NCBI RefSeq assembly: GCF_009601505.1
Contig: NZ_WITC01000033.1
Location: 62,001-126,000, forward strand
Reading direction: 5' to 3'
Length of the DNA stretch: 64,000 nt
Origin: Sinorhizobium terangae
Lineage (GTDB): Bacteria > Pseudomonadota > Alphaproteobacteria > Rhizobiales > Rhizobiaceae
The notes under the pieces were generated by a model, which was not told where the DNA came from, did not search any database, and saw only the letters and a list, made by a program, of their open reading frames with translations. The number at the start of each line of letters is the position of its first letter. The first letter of the stretch is position 1. This document shows positions 32,626 through 40,961 of the stretch, piece by piece. Position numbers and translations under genes: made by a program.

Positions 32626-33798
32626 ATGATTCAGGAAGACGAAAGCCGAATTCCGGGTGAGCGAGCCGAAACCGTCGCGGCCAGACGGATCGACAACAAT
32701 CCAGTCCTGAAGCGCGGGGCGGTAGCGCTGGCCGTTGTTGCCTTTGTCGCCTTTGCCCTGTGGTCGATGAGCGGCGAAAGTACCCAGCAAGAAAACGTCC
32801 AGCCGGAGCGGGTGGTCATCCGGCAGACGACGAACTTCGAGCCGGCCGAGGAACAAGCGGAGCCGGTCCAGGCCGAACCGGAAGTGAAGCTGCCGACCCC
32901 CGTCGTGGCAGAAGAGGTGAAGGCGGAAGATCCACTGCTCGACTCGGCGCGGCGGGCGCCCGTCATGGCCTATAGCGGCGGACAGAGAAACGCGACGTCG
33001 CGCCGGGATACCGCGGATCCTACCATATCGACGGACAGCAATTTCCTGCCGCTCGATGGAAACATGATGGACCAGAACACGGCCAATGCCGATGAACAGC
33101 GATTCAACGGATTGCTACGGCCGACCAGGCTTGAGGGCTCGCGCGCCGGCACGCTCGGCAACCGGAACTTCATCGTTGCAATGGGAACCTCGATACCCTG
33201 TGTTCTCGAAACTGCCATGGCATCTGATCAGCCCGGCTTTACAAGCTGCGTGATCAACCGGGATGTCCTTTCGGACAATGGCCGGGTCGTGCTGATGGAG
33301 AAAGGCACCCAGGTCGTCGGCGAGTACCGCGGCGGCCTACAGCGAGGGCAGAAGCGCCTGTTCGTGCTCTGGAACCGCGCGAAAACCCCGAATGGCGTCA
33401 TCGTCACATTGGCGTCGCCGGCGACAGATGCGCTCGGCCGCGCCGGCGTCGACGGCTATGTCGACACCCACTGGTGGGAGCGGTTTGGAAGTGCGCTTCT
33501 TCTCTCGATCGTCGGCGATGCCACAAGCTATGCCAGCAGCCGCCTTCAGGACAGCGACGTCGATGCGCAGAATACGACGAGCGCCGGTCAGCAAGCGGCC
33601 GCCATCGCGGTCGAGCAATCGATCAACATCCCTCCGACGCTCAACAAACATCAGGGTGAACTCGTCTCGATCTTCGTGGCGCGGGATCTGGACTTTTCCG
33701 GTGTCTATGGATTGCGGGTGAGCGAGCCGAGGAACAAGATCCTGGACCGGGCCGTGCTGGGGGACTTCAGCCCGCGGTCAACGCTCGTGACGAAGTAG
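32626..33798 (+). CDS. virB10: VirB10 core-complex protein
   Basis: A 390-aa protein spanning both membranes. Cytoplasmic start, one inner-membrane helix near residues 30-46 (AVALAVVAFVAFALW), a Pro/Glu-rich linker (NFEPAEEQAEPVQAEPEVKL), and a C-terminal beta-barrel domain with RNFIVAMGTSIPCVLET near 182 and RGGLQRGQKRLFVLWNRAKT near 230, the VirB10 signatures. The antenna region and the conserved YVDTHWWERFGSALLLS follow. Ribosome site AGGGAA is 7 bases upstream. Confidence 0.95.
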   Translation: MIQEDESRIPGERAETVAARRIDNNPVLKRGAVALAVVAFVAFALWSMSGESTQQENVQPERVVIRQTTNFEPAEEQAEPVQAEPEVKLPTPVVAEEVKAEDPLLDSARRAPVMAYSGGQRNATSRRDTADPTISTDSNFLPLDGNMMDQNTANADEQRFNGLLRPTRLEGSRAGTLGNRNFIVAMGTSIPCVLETAMASDQPGFTSCVINRDVLSDNGRVVLMEKGTQVVGEYRGGLQRGQKRLFVLWNRAKTPNGVIVTLASPATDALGRAGVDGYVDTHWWERFGSALLLSIVGDATSYASSRLQDSDVDAQNTTSAGQQAAAIAVEQSINIPPTLNKHQGELVSIFVARDLDFSGVYGLRVSEPRNKILDRAVLGDFSPRSTLVTK

Positions 33799-33808
33799 GG
33801 TAGGCGTG

Positions 33809-34798
33809 ATGACCGAAGGTCCTGACGCGACAGTCGTTCGTGAGTTGCTCTCTCCGTTCGCGCCGTACCTGGATGACCCGTCGCTTTACGAAGTGATCGT
33901 CAATCGGCCCGGGCAGGTGCTGACAGAAGGCGCCGATGGTTGGCGGACTCATGATCTGCCGGAGCTTACTTTCGAAAAGCTTATGCGCTTTGCCCGGGCC
34001 GTGGCCAGTTTCTCCCATCAATCCATCGACGAAACGCGGCCGATCCTGTCGGCGACCCTGCCGGGGGACGAACGGATCCAGATCGTCATTCCGCCCGCTA
34101 CGACCAGGAACACGGTCAGCGTCACCATCCGAAAGCCCTCCTCGGTTACGTTCACGCTCGATGATCTTGAGCAAAGCGAGTTTTTCTCCGAGACCCGGAC
34201 AACCAACGAAGACAGTTCGACGACGGATCAGGGTTTGCTGGCGCTGTACCAGGCCGGTCGCTATAAGGATTTTCTGCGGGAAGCCGTCATTTCACGGAAA
34301 AACATTATCATCTCTGGCGCAACCGGATCGGCCAAGACGACACTCTCGAAAGCGCTGATCAAGCACATTCCGGTGCATGAGCGGATCATTTCGATCGAAG
34401 ACACTCCTGAACTCGTTATTCCGCAGCCCAACCACGTGCGCCTCTTCTATTCGAAAGGCGCCCAGGGACTTTCGCGTGCCGGACCCAAACAACTGTTGGA
34501 ATCATGCCTCCGGATGCGGCCGGACCGCATTCTGCTGCAGGAACTCCGTGATGGCACGGCATTCTACTACGTCCGCAACGTCAACTCCGGCCACCCCGGA
34601 TCGATCACCACCGTGCATGCCGACTCCGCCAAGCTCGCCTTCCAACAGTTGACGCTTCTTGTGAAGGAGTCCGAAGGGGGCCGCAATTTGGATCGGGAAG
34701 ACATCGACAGATTGTTGAGGGTCTCGATCGACGTCATTATTCAATGCAAGCGAATGGATGGTCGGTTTCGCGCAACAGAAATCTACTTTCGAGGCTGA
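33809..34798 (+). CDS. virB11: VirB11 hexameric ATPase
   Basis: A 329-aa AAA-like ATPase, last gene of the T4SS operon. The ATG at 33809 follows AGGG; a GTG one codon earlier is possible. The N-terminal domain covers residues 1-150 (SLYEVIVNRPGQV near 27). Walker A reads SGATGSAKTTLSKA near 170, with Ala where GxxGxGKT normally has Gly. Asp box and Walker B ILLQELRDGTAFYY near 244 and His box GSITTVHADSA near 267 are canonical. VirB11 switches the channel between pilus assembly and transfer. It overlaps nothing and is followed by gene debris. Confidence 0.93.
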   Translation: MTEGPDATVVRELLSPFAPYLDDPSLYEVIVNRPGQVLTEGADGWRTHDLPELTFEKLMRFARAVASFSHQSIDETRPILSATLPGDERIQIVIPPATTRNTVSVTIRKPSSVTFTLDDLEQSEFFSETRTTNEDSSTTDQGLLALYQAGRYKDFLREAVISRKNIIISGATGSAKTTLSKALIKHIPVHERIISIEDTPELVIPQPNHVRLFYSKGAQGLSRAGPKQLLESCLRMRPDRILLQELRDGTAFYYVRNVNSGHPGSITTVHADSAKLAFQQLTLLVKESEGGRNLDREDIDRLLRVSIDVIIQCKRMDGRFRATEIYFRG

Positions 34799-35045
34799 AA
34801 AAGCCTCCTACTCGGCAGTCCCGACAATTTTTGGATTTAGCCAAGGCGCTGCTGAGCGTCCAAGCGGTGATCTGCTGCTTCATTGGCGACTTATGACCGT
34901 AATGGGCAATTCGGTTGTCGTATCAGCCGTGGCGCTCACGTTCCGCATTGGTGCACCTCTGATAGATCTGTGAGTTTTCCTTCGTTCTGACGGTCATCGG
35001 GATCGAGCTTCGACCTCTGCCTGCTGGCCGGGATCTGGGGTGAAG
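34799..35045. other. Intergenic debris after virB11, no gene supported
   Basis: About 250 bases without a convincing reading frame. No terminator hairpin with a T-run was found, so the operon end is unmarked by a simple signal. Confidence 0.5.
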
Positions 35046-35627
35046 TCAACAGTCCGGGACGGCGGGTAGCGGAATAGGTCTCTGGAATGTGCGGTGTAAT
35101 CGTCCCCAACCGGGATCGTGCATATGGGCGTGCAAACCGGCCCGTTCCACGAGCGCCTTTGCTTCGGCTTCCCCGAAAACCGGCGCTTCATACATGTCGG
35201 TGGTCAGTACCGTGCCTTCCTCCATGAGAATCCTGCCTTCGACGATCACCGTGTCGACATCACTGCCGAGAACCTGATGGATCAGCCGGTGAACCGGCAT
35301 CCGGTTGGGCATCAGATGCGGCTTGCGCTTCGATGATGGCGATATCCGCCTTCTGTCCACCTCGAGCGAACCTATCTCGTGATCCATGCCGATCGTGCGG
35401 CCGCATGATCATCTCGAAGACTTTGCCCGGCGGGAGGATGTAGCGGTCGTGATTATGCGGGAGGTGCTGGGTGGATTGAGCGATTCGTGCAATCTGGAGC
35501 ATATCGAAATGACGGCTCGGAGCCGCGCCATCCGAAGTGATCGCGACCGGCACGCCCAGCCATCATCTGCATGTTAGGGGTTTCGAGCCGCACCGCGTTG
35601 AAATCAGGCCGCGCGAAGTGGACTTGT
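35046..35627 (-). pseudogene. Amidohydrolase (deaminase type), 5'-truncated and frameshifted
   Basis: Three minus-strand frames join into one deaminase-like sequence. The first has PDFNAVRLETPNMQMMAG, the second VPVAITSDGAAPSRHFDMLQ with LPPGKVFEM, and the third PNRMPVHRLIHQVLGSDVDT ending near 35046. Together they resemble the C-terminal half of amidohydrolases such as S-adenosylhomocysteine or cytosine deaminases. At least two frameshifts and loss of the N-terminal metal site make it inactive. It abuts the PIN-domain remnant. Confidence 0.75.
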
Positions 35628-35628
35628 C

Positions 35629-35947
35629 TTGAGATACCTGCTGGATACGAACGTCGTCTCCGAACTGCGCAAGGTCGGCGACGGCAAAGCCGACGCCAAT
35701 GTAGTGGCGTGGGTCGGAGCGGAAGATGCGACGCGCTTCTTCCTTTCGGCAATCACGATTCTTGAACTGGAGCGCGGTGTATTTGGGGTGCAACGCCGGG
35801 ACGCCACACACGAGGCTCGGTTGCGTTCTTGAGGCCGACGCGCTGATTGCGGCCACGGCTCTCGTCCACGACATGATCGTCGTGACGCGAAGCATCAGGG
35901 ACTTCGAAGGCACTGGCGTCGTCATTGTTGATCCTTGGCAAGGCTGA
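35629..35947 (+). pseudogene. VapC-like PIN-domain toxin, internally deleted
   Basis: The start (TTG at 35629) gives RYLLDTNVVSELRKVGDGKA, the PIN N-terminus with its first Asp, and ITILELERGVFG near residue 45. The reading then shifts frame near 35820 and continues LEADALIAATALVHDMIVVT and RSIRDFEGTGVVIVDPW, the PIN C-terminus. About 45 residues of the middle are missing, including some acidic active-site positions. No VapB antitoxin lies upstream; a deaminase fragment is there instead. Confidence 0.75.
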
Positions 35948-35977
35948 CCTGCATCACTTCCACTCGGATGCCTTCGG

Positions 35978-36184
35978 TTGACCTCGATTGCAGCGTCGTC
36001 TGATCGATTCCCCGATGTCATGCTTGTCGGTCGGTTTCCGGCGGAACTCCAAAGTTACATCGACCTCGCCATTGGCATCAGTGCCAATCCAAAGGACACA
36101 AAAGCTGCCAAACAACTGTCGGAGTTTCTGGTGTCGGCTGAGGTCGATGGCACCTTGGCGGCAAAGGGCATCGAACGCCGCTAA
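35978..36184 (+). pseudogene. Periplasmic substrate-binding protein fragment (ModA-like C-terminus)
   Basis: A 68-codon frame whose sequence from about residue 13, DVMLVGRFPAELQSYIDLAI, through ANPKDTKAAKQLSEFLVSAE and LAAKGIERR, matches the C-terminal end of molybdate-type binding proteins. No signal peptide or first lobe exists upstream, so it is an orphan 3' piece. Confidence 0.7.
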
Positions 36185-36497
36185 GGGCATGCTTGAAAAG
36201 CAGCCATCGGCTCACGGCCATCGGCTGATGGGCGTGGCCGTGGCAGCCTCGTGCTAGTCTAGTGCCCAAGCGTCCGCTCTGGCTCGAAGCGCACCTTGCA
36301 TGTCAGGATGCTAAGGTCCGAATCGGGTCGGATCCTCCCTTTCACCGTCGCAAAAGGGTGACAAGCGGTCGTCGCCAAGCAGGTCGCCGAACGGCGTGTT
36401 CGGGCCGCATTCCGGAGCGGCAGATTCTTGCTTGGCGATGCGGATCTCAGACGTTCAACTGCGATCGGGGTGGTGAACTGACCGAAGCTGCGACTGA
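36185..36497. other. Intergenic debris, no gene supported
   Basis: About 310 bases after the ModA-like fragment. Short open frames exist, but none shows a family feature. It ends where the PLP-enzyme gene stops. Confidence 0.5.
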
Positions 36498-37475
36498 TTA
36501 CCCCGCTACATTGTATATCTCGGCAAGATCGCGTAGATCCCAGTTCCCGCCAGACAACACCGCACAGACTTTTTCATCGGGCTTGACGTCTATGGTGCCC
36601 GCCAACAGTGCTCCGACGCCAATCGAGGCGGCTGGTTCAGCGATCAGTTTCGCATCCTTGGCAAGAGCACGCATACCGGCGATGATGTGCTCGTCTTCAA
36701 CAAGAATAATCTCGTCCACATACTTTTCGACAATCGGATACGGGTTTTGACCCGGAACGCTTATCCGCAAGCCATCCGCAATAGTGTTCTTCAAGGGAAG
36801 CGATGTGGGCTCCTTGTTTATCCGGCTGTGAAAATACTTCGGTGTCAAGGCAGGCTCTGCCCCGATAACGCGCACTGATGGTTTCGTTTCTTTGATGGCG
36901 GTAGCAATTCCCGAGATTAAGCCTCCGCCGCCCACGGGAACGATGACCGTATCTACATCGTCCAGGTCCTGCAGTATTTCACACCCGATCGTTCCCTGAC
37001 CGGCCATCACGATGGGGTCCTCAAATGCGTGAACAGCCACGTATTTGTTTTCTTCCGCGATCTCGTACACCCTTTTCCATCTGGCGGCGGTGTCGCCATC
37101 GAAAAGAATGACGTCTGCCCCGAGGGCTTTTGTATTTTCGATCTTGATTTTGGGCGCGGTGACCGGAAGCACCAATATTGCTTTTACGCCCAACATCCTG
37201 GCGGCATAAGCAAGCCCTTGGGCATGGTTGCCCGACGACGTCGCAATAATGCCGTTTGCGATCTCTTCTCTCGAGAGCGAGAGAGCCTTGTTCAGTGCGC
37301 CGCGGATCTTGAAGGCGCCAGTAATCTGCAGGGTTTCCGGTTTGAGATACAGCTGACAACCAGCGGCTTTCTCTATTTTTTCTGCACGCAATAACGGCGT
37401 GTGCCTGACGTGCGGTTTCAGCCGTTCCCGGGCTTCCCGAATGTCCTGAATGGTGGGGTAGTTGCGCATAGTCAT
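36498..37475 (-). CDS. PLP-dependent serine/threonine dehydratase family enzyme (EutB/BhcB-like)
   Basis: A 325-aa fold-type II PLP enzyme. Catalytic Lys in ITGAFKIRGALNKA near residue 52, phosphate-binding glycine loop VPVGGGGLISG near 182, and SSGNHAQG near 79 are intact. Close relatives are threonine dehydratase, EutB of ectoine catabolism and 3-hydroxyaspartate dehydratase (BhcB). It has no ACT domain, so it is a catabolic form. ATG at 37475 overlaps the stop of the OCD-family gene; a GTG one codon earlier also exists, and no ribosome site is visible, so translation is probably coupled. Base composition is clearly AT-richer than the flanks, and Lys/Ile are frequent, suggesting recent acquisition. 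Confidence 0.85.
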   Translation of the reverse strand: MTMRNYPTIQDIREARERLKPHVRHTPLLRAEKIEKAAGCQLYLKPETLQITGAFKIRGALNKALSLSREEIANGIIATSSGNHAQGLAYAARMLGVKAILVLPVTAPKIKIENTKALGADVILFDGDTAARWKRVYEIAEENKYVAVHAFEDPIVMAGQGTIGCEILQDLDDVDTVIVPVGGGGLISGIATAIKETKPSVRVIGAEPALTPKYFHSRINKEPTSLPLKNTIADGLRISVPGQNPYPIVEKYVDEIILVEDEHIIAGMRALAKDAKLIAEPAASIGVGALLAGTIDVKPDEKVCAVLSGGNWDLRDLAEIYNVAG

Positions 37476-38467
37476 CACTCAAAAAAATGAAAGAAGGTGC
37501 CGACGTTATTGGCTATTGCGTTCTGATAGATTTTGCTGGCTGTCGTATTGTCTTGTATGGCCATCCCCGTGGAATCGAAAATCGTGATTTCGTCATCACT
37601 TTCTCGTCCCGGCTTCCTTCCCAGCAATACCTCGCCGATTTCGCCATGGATGTCGTCTTTAGTGATGATGTTCTTATTCAGCGGGTGCCAGGTCTCGCCC
37701 TTTTCTGAGCATTGCGAGATCGAGTCGACGATGATTTTCGCGTTTCTGAAGAGCTCCGGATCCAGCTCCTGTTTGCCGCGTTGATCCGTGCCGATTGCAA
37801 CGATATGTGTACCGGGCTTCACCCAATCCGCTTCCACAAGCGACCCTTTCCCGCGGGTCGTCGTAATCAAGATATCGGCCTGCTCAACGGCTTCTTTTTT
37901 GGAGTTTGCCATGATTACAGGAATGCCGAATTCGCTTTCGATTTCCGCTTTGTATCTGGAAAGCGTGTCCGGGTGACTGTCCCATGCGTGGATTTCTTCG
38001 ATCTTCATGATCTCGTTGACTGCCCGAACTTGCATTCTTGCCTGATTTCCTGTCCCGATCGATGCGACCGTCCTGGCGTTCTTTCTCGCCAGGGCTTTGA
38101 CGGAGACTGCTCCAGACGCCCCCGTTCTGAGGCCAGTGATCAAGCTTCCATCCATGATGCAAATCAACGCACAGCTCCTGGCATCAAAAAGGAGAATGGT
38201 CCCCATGCCACTAGGCACGCCGTAGGCTGTCGGGTTATCAATGAACCCTCCAGAAGATGCTTTCATGGAGATCACTTCATTGGCTTTGTAGTAACCAAGC
38301 TTGAAATCGATTTCCCCACGAGGCGACGGGAGATGCATCCCTATATAATCAGGTTGTTCCACCTGATGATTGTTAAAGGCTTTGTATGCCTCTTCCACCG
38401 CGCCGATGACTTCTGTCATGCCGATTAGCCGTCGTACTTCATCCTTCTTAAGCAGCAGCGTTTTCAT
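37475..38467 (-). CDS. Ornithine cyclodeaminase family protein (EutC/BhcD-like)
   Basis: A 330-aa OCD/mu-crystallin enzyme, second in this window. The ATG at 38467 follows GAGAGG. The nucleotide motif is [17 protein letters not shown] near residue 132, canonical GxGxxA, unlike the first copy at 11103; the catalytic-side region [11 protein letters not shown] near 66 and [15 protein letters not shown] near 110 are typical. EutC-type proteins pair with EutB in ectoine use, while BhcD-type iminosuccinate reductases pair with BhcB in the hydroxyaspartate route. It is the first gene of the cassette. The compositional shift starts here as well. Substrate choice cannot be decided from sequence alone. 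Confidence 0.85.
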   Translation of the reverse strand: MKTLLLKKDEVRRLIGMTEVIGAVEEAYKAFNNHQVEQPDYIGMHLPSPRGEIDFKLGYYKANEVISMKASSGGFIDNPTAYGVPSGMGTILLFDARSCALICIMDGSLITGLRTGASGAVSVKALARKNARTVASIGTGNQARMQVRAVNEIMKIEEIHAWDSHPDTLSRYKAEIESEFGIPVIMANSKKEAVEQADILITTTRGKGSLVEADWVKPGTHIVAIGTDQRGKQELDPELFRNAKIIVDSISQCSEKGETWHPLNKNIITKDDIHGEIGEVLLGRKPGRESDDEITIFDSTGMAIQDNTTASKIYQNAIANNVGTFFHFFE

Positions 38468-38697
38468 GCATGACCTCTCGATTTTTGGGTTCATGGGGTG
38501 CATCGGCACGGCAACACCCTGTACCGCAATCATCATAGTGGGAGAGCGGGGAGACTAGTGTCCGCATTCGCCGCGACCTGAAGCAGGTTGTTTTGTATCG
38601 CATAGGGGCTTTGGCAGAGAGTTGCGGCAGGCGTCTTTCGAGCTTAGGCGAAAATGTTGGAAGAGGCGCTTGCCCAGATTGGTCCCCATGCGGGGAT

Positions 38698-40023
38698 CTA
38701 AAAGTCAGCGACTTGACCCCAGGCGGATTTTCGGAAGCGATCCGGATGGTAGGGGCGTGGATCGACGATCGGCTCGTGACCGGTCACGATGTCTGCGACC
38801 AAGTGGCCGGCGCCCGGACCGATACCGAAGCCGTGCCCGCTGAAGCCGGCGGCGAGGATGAAACCCGGTACGGCGGCGATTTCGCCGATGCCCGGCACAC
38901 CGTCCGGCGTGCTGTCGATATAACCTGCCCATGCGGCGGTGATGCTGGTGTTCTTAAGGTCGGGCAGGAGGTCGAGCGCGCGCGAATGGGTAAGGCGAAT
39001 AGTGTCCTTATCGACGGCGGGATCAAGGATGCGCATGCGCTCCATTGGCGTCGGGGCATCGAGGCTCCAGTGAGTCAGGCTCTCGTGACCGGAGCGGAAA
39101 CCTTCGAGGCCGCCGGGTGCAAGGCTGCGCCAGCGCCGAGCGAACATCGGCAGAAACTGCGGCGCGAAACGCAATTGCTGCGGCGTAGGATCGACACGGC
39201 CGCGGCCGCTGATGGCGAGCGTGTAGCCGCCGTCCCGGCGGCGCGTCACCGAAACGGCGGCCGTGTGCAATGCATCCGGAAGGCCGATGGCGCCTGGCGA
39301 GACAGCAAGAATCGACGAGCGGACCGACGCCTGGGGAAAGCGGATGCCGAACTGCCGGCAGAAGGAGGAGGCCCAGGCGCCGCCGGCGAGGACGGCCGTT
39401 TTCGTGCGGATGGTGCCATGCTCGGTCACGACACCGGATAGGCGACCGCCTTCTGTCTCTATGCCGCGGGCGGCGCAGGACTGGTGCACGGTGCCGCCAA
39501 TCTTCAGGATCGCACGCGCGACCGCGGGTGCCGCGCTTGCCGGATCGGCGGTGCCGTCGGTCGGCGAAAAGACGCCACCCTTCCATGGCTTGCCCGTTGC
39601 CCGGCCGCGCTCGGTCGCCTCCGCGCTGTCGAGCATGTGGGTGGTGACGCCGACGGTCAGGGCGAAATCGCGCCAGCGCGCCCAGCCGGCCAATTCCTCT
39701 TCGCTATTGCTGAGATAGAACAACCCGCAGCGCCGGAAGCCGGTGTCCTCGCCGCTCTCGGCGGCGAAACGCTCCCAAAGATCAAGGCTCTTCGTCGCCA
39801 TCGGCAATTCGCGGGCGTCACGGTTCTGCTGGCGGCACCAACCCCAGTTGCGACTTGACTGCTCGGCGCCGATCCGTCCCTTCTCGACGAGGGCGACCTT
39901 CAATCCGCGGCGGGCAAGGTAATAGGCCGCGAATACGCCGACAATGCCGCCGCCGATCACCACGGCATCGGCGGTTTCGGGTAGCTGCGGCGTTGTGTCG
40001 ATGAGTTTCAGCGGTGCTGGCAT
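38698..40023 (-). CDS. FAD-dependent amino acid/amine oxidoreductase (DadA-like)
   Basis: A 441-aa flavin enzyme of the DAO family. The ATG at 40023 is preceded by GGAGG; the longer frame lacks this. FAD-binding motif VVIGGGIVGVFAAYYLARRG near residue 21 with the acidic end of the second strand (VALVEKG). The C-terminal FAD contact is LAAGFSGHGFGIGPGAGHLV near 400. Likely oxidises a D-amino acid, secondary amine or N-methyl compound to a keto acid and ammonia. It is divergent from the Lrp-type regulator at 40257, whose gene shares the promoter gap, so that regulator probably controls it. Confidence 0.88.
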   Translation of the reverse strand: MPAPLKLIDTTPQLPETADAVVIGGGIVGVFAAYYLARRGLKVALVEKGRIGAEQSSRNWGWCRQQNRDARELPMATKSLDLWERFAAESGEDTGFRRCGLFYLSNSEEELAGWARWRDFALTVGVTTHMLDSAEATERGRATGKPWKGGVFSPTDGTADPASAAPAVARAILKIGGTVHQSCAARGIETEGGRLSGVVTEHGTIRTKTAVLAGGAWASSFCRQFGIRFPQASVRSSILAVSPGAIGLPDALHTAAVSVTRRRDGGYTLAISGRGRVDPTPQQLRFAPQFLPMFARRWRSLAPGGLEGFRSGHESLTHWSLDAPTPMERMRILDPAVDKDTIRLTHSRALDLLPDLKNTSITAAWAGYIDSTPDGVPGIGEIAAVPGFILAAGFSGHGFGIGPGAGHLVADIVTGHEPIVDPRPYHPDRFRKSAWGQVADF

Positions 40024-40256
40024 GGCGTGACCTCCGTTACGGCTACAGTCTAGCGGCTTTGGCGCAACGGCGTTGCCGGACTGCGACTGCGCGCAGCACA
40101 AGATTCCGTCTTGCGGGAGCAATGCCGCCCTTTCTGCTTTGGCCTATTGTGCCAAACGAAATCGACACGTCTCTCCAGTGTGTTAAGGTCATAGCTGGGA
40201 AAGTCGCAGCACAATCTGCTGTCCCGTTGGCCACTTAGCAAGGGGGAAGGCGCGCC

Positions 40257-40733
40257 ATGAAACTCGACCGGATCGACATCAAGATTCTGTACGAACTGCA
40301 GAAGAATGGCCGCATCACCAATGTGGAACTCGCCGAATTGGTTAACCTGTCGCCGAGTCCTTGCCTGATGCGGGTCAAGAAGCTGCAGTCGGAGGGCTAT
40401 ATCGAGGGCTACTCGGCGCAGATCAACGTCAGCAAGCTCGGGCAAACCCTTACGGTCTTCACCGAGATCACGCTGAAGAACCACCGGCAGATCGACTTCG
40501 CCCGGTTCCTGGCGGCGATAGACAAGGTCGATCAGGTGATAGAATGCCATCTGGTGTCCGGCGGCTACGACTATCTTCTGAAATTCGTCACGGCCGGGAT
40601 CGGCGAATATCAGACGATCATGGAGCGCCTCACCGACATGGACGTGGGCATCGACAAATATTTCAGCTTCGTCGTGCTGAAGTCGCCGATCGTCAAGGCG
40701 CACATGCCGCTGACCAGCCTGTTCCGCATGTAG
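40257..40733 (+). CDS. Lrp/AsnC-family transcriptional regulator
   Basis: A 158-aa regulator. Ribosome site AAGGGGGAAGG precedes the ATG at 40257. N-terminal helix-turn-helix, residues 1-60, reads LDRIDIKILYELQKNGRITN and LSPSPCLMRVKKLQSEGYI; the C-terminal RAM domain (residues 70-150) includes VIECHLVSGGYDYLLKFVT. Such proteins sense amino acids and commonly control a divergent oxidase or transporter. Here the neighbours are the DadA-like enzyme and, on the other side, the oligopeptide-type importer. Confidence 0.93.
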   Translation: MKLDRIDIKILYELQKNGRITNVELAELVNLSPSPCLMRVKKLQSEGYIEGYSAQINVSKLGQTLTVFTEITLKNHRQIDFARFLAAIDKVDQVIECHLVSGGYDYLLKFVTAGIGEYQTIMERLTDMDVGIDKYFSFVVLKSPIVKAHMPLTSLFRM

Positions 40734-40751
40734 GTTTTTAGCTTCCTCACC

Positions 40752-40855
40752 TGCAGCGCCGCGCGTCTTATCAGACGCGCAAATGGCAGTGTAGCACTTT
40801 GAATTTCTGCATGTCGTTGTCCTTCAATCGAGGTCCAGGAGACATGCAGTAGCCT
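40752..40855. repeat. RIME1-like rhizobial intergenic repeat
   Basis: About 104 bases with two palindromes: GCGCGTC-TTATCA-GACGCGC (40761-40780) and CTGCATGT...ACATGCAG (arms 40807-40814 and 40842-40849), between them TGTAGCACTTTGAAT. Size and two-palindrome layout match RIME1, an intergenic mosaic element of rhizobia. The name is from memory of the family. It lies between the convergent regulator and importer genes and may also act as a terminator. Confidence 0.65.
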
Positions 40856-40887
40856 TCTCTCCGTTTTGCTTGTGCGGCTGCCGCGAG

Positions 40888-40942
40888 CCTCCTTCGCCCC
40901 GCTTGCGGGGAGAACGCGGCCGGCAGGCCGGATGAGGGGGCG
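40888..40942. repeat. REP-like palindromic element
   Basis: Two adjacent hairpins, CCCCGC-TT-GCGGGG (40897-40910) and CGGCC-GGCA-GGCCG (40917-40930), followed by GATGAGGGG. This CCCGCTTGCGGGGAGAA ... GGCCGGCAGGCCGGATGAGGG arrangement is frequent in rhizobial intergenic DNA. It sits directly before the end of the ABC operon. Confidence 0.65.
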
Positions 40943-40961
40943 TTCTGCTAAGCAATGCCGC

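Noticed and set aside
38593-39441. Plus-strand frame opposite the DadA-like gene
   Set aside because: Antisense to FAD motifs; composition is that of a shadow.
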